In this document: in pieces, positions 61,642 through 64,000 of the stretch
Layout of the letters: every line of letters begins with the position of its first letter
How positions within the stretch are numbered: the first letter of the stretch is position 1
Origin: Reichenbachiella sp. 5M10
Lineage (GTDB): Bacteria; Bacteroidota; Bacteroidia; Cytophagales; Cyclobacteriaceae
NCBI RefSeq assembly: GCF_002742335.1
Contig: NZ_MDGR01000007.1
Span: forward strand, 624,501-688,500
Direction of reading: 5' to 3'
DNA length: 64,000 nucleotides
Notes under the pieces: generated by a model
Told to the model about the DNA's origin: nothing
What the model saw: only the letters and a program-made list of their open reading frames with translations
Database searches by the model: none
Made by a program: the position numbers and the translations under genes

Positions 61642-61935
61642 ATGAAAAATATACTAGTAGTATGGGCGGTGTTTTCGTTGCTGTCGTGTCACGAGGACGT
61701 TTCGAAAGATCAATTGAACACCCCAGTTTCTGATTTTATTTTGGCGCATTATAGTGATGATGATACGAGTATTTATTTGCGTGAAATTTATTCGAACGAA
61801 GAACATTCCAATTACTCTAGAATTGGAGGCTTTGTCACAAACCGAAACGTTTGTCATAGAATTTTACCGACCCTTTATCTTTCAAGACGGGGTGTGATAA
61901 GTGATGTTTTCAATGTTATTCATGGTAAAGCTTAG
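61642..61935 (+). CDS. small lipoprotein, probably frameshifted
   Basis: ATG 61642 gives a lipoprotein signal MKNILVVWAVFSLLSC, then a polar region up to about residue 54. The current frame ends SRRGVISDVFNVIHGKA, which looks less coding. The +1 frame from 61802 reads NIPITLELEALSQTETFV..., ending in FQDGV and a stop at 61892-61894, and looks more like real protein. A one-base frameshift near 61,790-61,805 is therefore suspected. No family recognised. Confidence 0.45.
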   Translation: MKNILVVWAVFSLLSCHEDVSKDQLNTPVSDFILAHYSDDDTSIYLREIYSNEEHSNYSRIGGFVTNRNVCHRILPTLYLSRRGVISDVFNVIHGKA

Positions 61936-62000
61936 GTTACATGTAGAAAAGGGGGCTTGTTGTCTCTGGAATAGTCTCAGACTCAATATGGGGTTTTCGG

Positions 62001-62483
62001 TCAAAATTTCTTCCATTTCATTTGGAGCAAAGAGTCCTGTTTGTTGATGGTCAAAGTCAGGATTCCAGAGTAGTAGAGAGAGCGTACAGAGTATCCCCCC
62101 CCCCCCCCCTCCCCCATGGTTTCAGAGAGGTAGTTTTTGGCTTCTAGTTCGTGTTGGCCCCAGTTGTGATGAGAAAGAGAAGAGGTGTAGGGCCACCAGT
62201 TTGACCAAATAACAATGGGCGTGAGAAATACCAACAGCTGATTGCGAAGAGTACGTCCAACGAATAGTCCATGCAGAGAGGGGGCTGACTTGTTCCAAAA
62301 TGACACTTTTTCCGGGATGTTTTTATTAGGTTTTTGTCTGAGGTAGAGGAAAAGGAAGAAGATGTACAGTACGGAGGAACTGTGAACTGATATTGTGCTC
62401 CATACCCTATACTCCGTGATTAGTAAAATGCCGAACAGCCAGAAGGCGGTGGAAAATAGTAAATAAATAGAGCTGTTTTTCAT
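62001..62483 (-). CDS. hypothetical membrane protein with a poly-G tract, 160 aa
   Basis: Three hydrophobic segments: SIYLLFSTAFWLFGILLI, SSVLYIFFLFLYL and LLVFLTPIVIWSNWWPY. The C-terminal 45 residues are soluble and contain a Gly run encoded by a 15-base homopolymer (62095-62109). Downstream of the tract the frame reads YSVRSLYYSGILTLTINKQDSLLQMKWKKF, which looks coding, so the gene is in-frame in this sequence. A change of one base in the tract would alter or truncate the end. The protein family is unknown. Confidence 0.6.
   Translation of the reverse strand: MKNSSIYLLFSTAFWLFGILLITEYRVWSTISVHSSSVLYIFFLFLYLRQKPNKNIPEKVSFWNKSAPSLHGLFVGRTLRNQLLVFLTPIVIWSNWWPYTSSLSHHNWGQHELEAKNYLSETMGEGGGGGYSVRSLYYSGILTLTINKQDSLLQMKWKKF
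62095..62109. repeat. 15-base C/G homopolymer tract
   Basis: Fifteen consecutive C on the plus strand, then T and five more C. It lies inside the minus-strand membrane protein gene. Tracts of this length are prone to slipped-strand mispairing and to sequencing error. Confidence 0.85.
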
Positions 62484-62720
62484 GTTTCTAATGTAGTAAA
62501 TGACTTCTCAAATCAGGAGGAAAAGGGCCTTGTTAACGCTAGAAATCTTCACTATTTCAGTCAATTTGTTTCTGGTTTGGTCAATCATCCCACATCTCTC
62601 CACTTTTCCTTGTTTTTCGTGATTTTCTACGTTTTTTCTCGATAGGGCTACATGTCGTGTGTGTATGGAGTGTTGTTTTTTGGTCGAAATATTCTTGTTT
62701 TGGGTGATTTTTGTAGTCTT

Positions 62721-62760
62721 GTGGTAAAAAGTGGAGTAATGTGGTGAATTGTGTAGAAAA
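62721..62760 (+). promoter_or_regulatory. predicted MraZ operator at the mraZ promoter
   Basis: GTGG occurs at 62721, 62731 and 62741, and GTGT at 62751, exactly 10 bases apart. MraZ binds repeated TGGG- or GTGG-type boxes with one-helical-turn spacing just upstream of its own gene. A possible promoter overlaps: TTG (62695-62697), 16 bases, TAGTCTTG (62714-62721). Binding here would fit autorepression of the dcw cluster. The rest of the 320-bp gap (62484-62803) is T-rich with no gene. Confidence 0.6.
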
Positions 62761-62803
62761 TGTTTTAGGTTTGTAGTGGTGGTTTATATTTTTCTATAAC
62801 TCT

Positions 62804-63247
62804 ATGGCTTTTTTTACAAGCGAATATGAGTGTAAGTTGGATGCTAAGGGTAGGTTGGCCTTACCTGCAAAGATTAAGGCAAACCTACCCGAGGTGTCTG
62901 GCAATGAGCTCGTTGTGATGAAGGGTTTTGACCCGAACTTGGTGGTGTACACCATGCTTGAGTTTAAAAAAATTCAGAGCAAGTTCGCTGCATTGAGTGA
63001 TTTTGATGCCGCCCAGAGAAGATTGAAAAGAAACTTTTTCCGCAGTGTTGCTCCCGTAGAATTAGACAGTGCCGGACGTATATTGATTCCGAAAGCATGG
63101 ATAGATCATGCCAAACTGGAGAAGAACGTTACGATCATTGGAATGGGTAGCACAGTGGAGATCTGGAATCCCGACCTGTATGACGATTATCTGATTGCCG
63201 ACAGTGAGGAGTTTTCGGATTTGGCTAAAAAATTCCTTGATGAATGA
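62804..63247 (+). CDS. mraZ: transcriptional regulator MraZ
   Basis: A 147-aa protein with two AbrB-like SpoVT/MraZ domains: YECKLDAKGRLALPAKIK near the N-terminus and PVELDSAGRILIPKAWIDHAKL in the second half. MraZ is the first gene of the division and cell-wall cluster and represses it by binding repeated boxes upstream; such boxes are seen at 62721-62760. Its TGA stop overlaps the rsmH ATG (ATGA). Confidence 0.95.
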   Translation: MAFFTSEYECKLDAKGRLALPAKIKANLPEVSGNELVVMKGFDPNLVVYTMLEFKKIQSKFAALSDFDAAQRRLKRNFFRSVAPVELDSAGRILIPKAWIDHAKLEKNVTIIGMGSTVEIWNPDLYDDYLIADSEEFSDLAKKFLDE

Positions 63248-64000
63248 GTGAGTATCATAACCCTGTAATGCTGAGTGAATGTATCGAGGGGTTGGATATC
63301 AAATCGGATGGAGTTTATGTAGATGTCACCTTCGGTGGAGGAGGTCATAGCCAAGAGATTCTTAAAAATTTGAGTGCCAACGGACAGTTGTTTGGTTTTG
63401 ATCAAGATGATGATGCCAAAGCAAATGCCGATCAAATAGAGAATCGTTCTTTCACATTTGTGCAAGCCAATTTTAGGTATCTCAGAAAATACCTCAAGCT
63501 ACACGGGATTACTCAGGTAGATGGCATACTGGCAGATCTAGGAGTGTCGTCGCATCAGTTCAATACGCCTGGTCGTGGTTTTTCTACCCGATTTGATGGG
63601 CCTTTGGACATGAGAATGGATACATCGCAGGATTTGTCTGCCAAAGAGGTCCTCAACGAATACGAGGAGTCTTCTCTTCATAAGATATTCGGACAGTATG
63701 GCGAAGTGAAAAACGCGAAGACTTTGGCGAATGCCATCGTCAATGCCAGAGGTCAACGTTCGATTGATACGATCGGTGAGTTTCTGGATGCGATTCGAAA
63801 ATTGGCTCCACGAGGAAGAGAAAACAAGTACTTCGCACAGGTTTTTCAGGCGATCCGTATAGAGGTCAACGAAGAACTGAAGGCGTTGGAGGAGTTTTTG
63901 GTACAGAGTACCGAAGTCCTCAAAGAGAATGGAAGATTAGTCGTCATGTCCTACCACTCGTTGGAAGACAGGATGGTGAAAAACTATATAAATAAAGGGA
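63244..64000 (+). CDS. rsmH: 16S rRNA (cytosine1402-N4)-methyltransferase RsmH, 3' truncated by window end
   Basis: ATG 63244 overlaps the mraZ stop and opens a frame that is still open at base 64000. It reads MSEYHNPVMLSECIEGL, VDVTFGGGGHS (SAM-binding), FGFDQDDDA, ILADLGVSSHQFN and GFSTRFDGPLDMRMD, all hallmark RsmH/MraW motifs. It methylates N4 of C1402 in 16S rRNA. About 252 codons are visible of an expected roughly 300. It continues the dcw cluster beyond the window. Confidence 0.95.
   Translation, partial: MSEYHNPVMLSECIEGLDIKSDGVYVDVTFGGGGHSQEILKNLSANGQLFGFDQDDDAKANADQIENRSFTFVQANFRYLRKYLKLHGITQVDGILADLGVSSHQFNTPGRGFSTRFDGPLDMRMDTSQDLSAKEVLNEYEESSLHKIFGQYGEVKNAKTLANAIVNARGQRSIDTIGEFLDAIRKLAPRGRENKYFAQVFQAIRIEVNEELKALEEFLVQSTEVLKENGRLVVMSYHSLEDRMVKNYINKG

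Overview
The window looks like a chromosomal segment from a member of the Bacteroidota, most likely a marine or soil Cytophagales relative. Several features point there: a PorP/SprF-type membrane protein beside a giant protein with a gliding-motility/type IX secretion C-terminal domain, a FISUMP lipoprotein, BatB/BatC-type genes, a dialkylresorcinol (flexirubin-type) gene set, and promoters of the TTTG-N18-22-TAnnTTTG form. Most intervals hold tightly packed genes with short or overlapping junctions. No insertion sequence, integrase, prophage or CRISPR array was seen.

Layout. 1-2 kb: the end of a TPR-like gene, an unrecognised 391-aa protein and a decayed tandem copy of it. 2-6.5 kb: arsA (no other ars gene beside it) and aconitase. 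6.5-16 kb: housekeeping runs: greA-HIT-WD40; a DivIVA-domain protein with folB and a convergent IscA-like gene; a small-protein/YkvA group; pheT, a coiled-coil protein, zapA and rny. 16-26 kb: a DUF3999/DUF2339 pair, an SDR, glnS and rpe on the minus strand, then a plsB-like acyltransferase overlapping gpsA. 26-29 kb is the most accessory-looking stretch: two lipoproteins, a CACGTG-centred palindromic array, a G-free leader, a gene fragment and a pair of nearly identical direct repeats of about 105 bp. 29-38 kb: an M48 protease, an HTTM protein, PorP/SprF and the giant secreted protein. 38-47.4 kb: a NUDIX gene, batC/batB-like genes, an Ig-like surface protein, an IF2-N-like protein, a GNAT-like protein, a peroxiredoxin and an SLC13 transporter. 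47.6-48.1 kb: a four-gene tRNA operon (Ser, Arg, Pro, Pro) with a clear promoter and terminators. 48-50 kb: arsC and a UMF1-type transporter.

50-61.6 kb is the main specialised system. A flavin-halogenase-like enzyme and an alpha/beta hydrolase are divergent from a tightly coupled series: unknown protein, DarA-like, DarB-like ketosynthase III, unknown protein, BtrH-like acyltransferase, ABC-2 ATPase and permease, acyl carrier protein, ketosynthase, and a ketosynthase homologue that has lost its catalytic residues. I read it as a compact dialkylresorcinol/flexirubin-type biosynthesis and export cluster. The ketoreductase, dehydratase and other polyene genes usual in full flexirubin clusters are absent from the window.

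The right end enters the division and cell-wall (dcw) cluster: an MraZ-type operator with 10-bp periodic GTGG boxes, mraZ, and the start of rsmH. Just before it lies a small membrane protein gene carrying a 15-base homopolymer tract. All functional names are assigned from recognised motifs and family memory; no database search was run.
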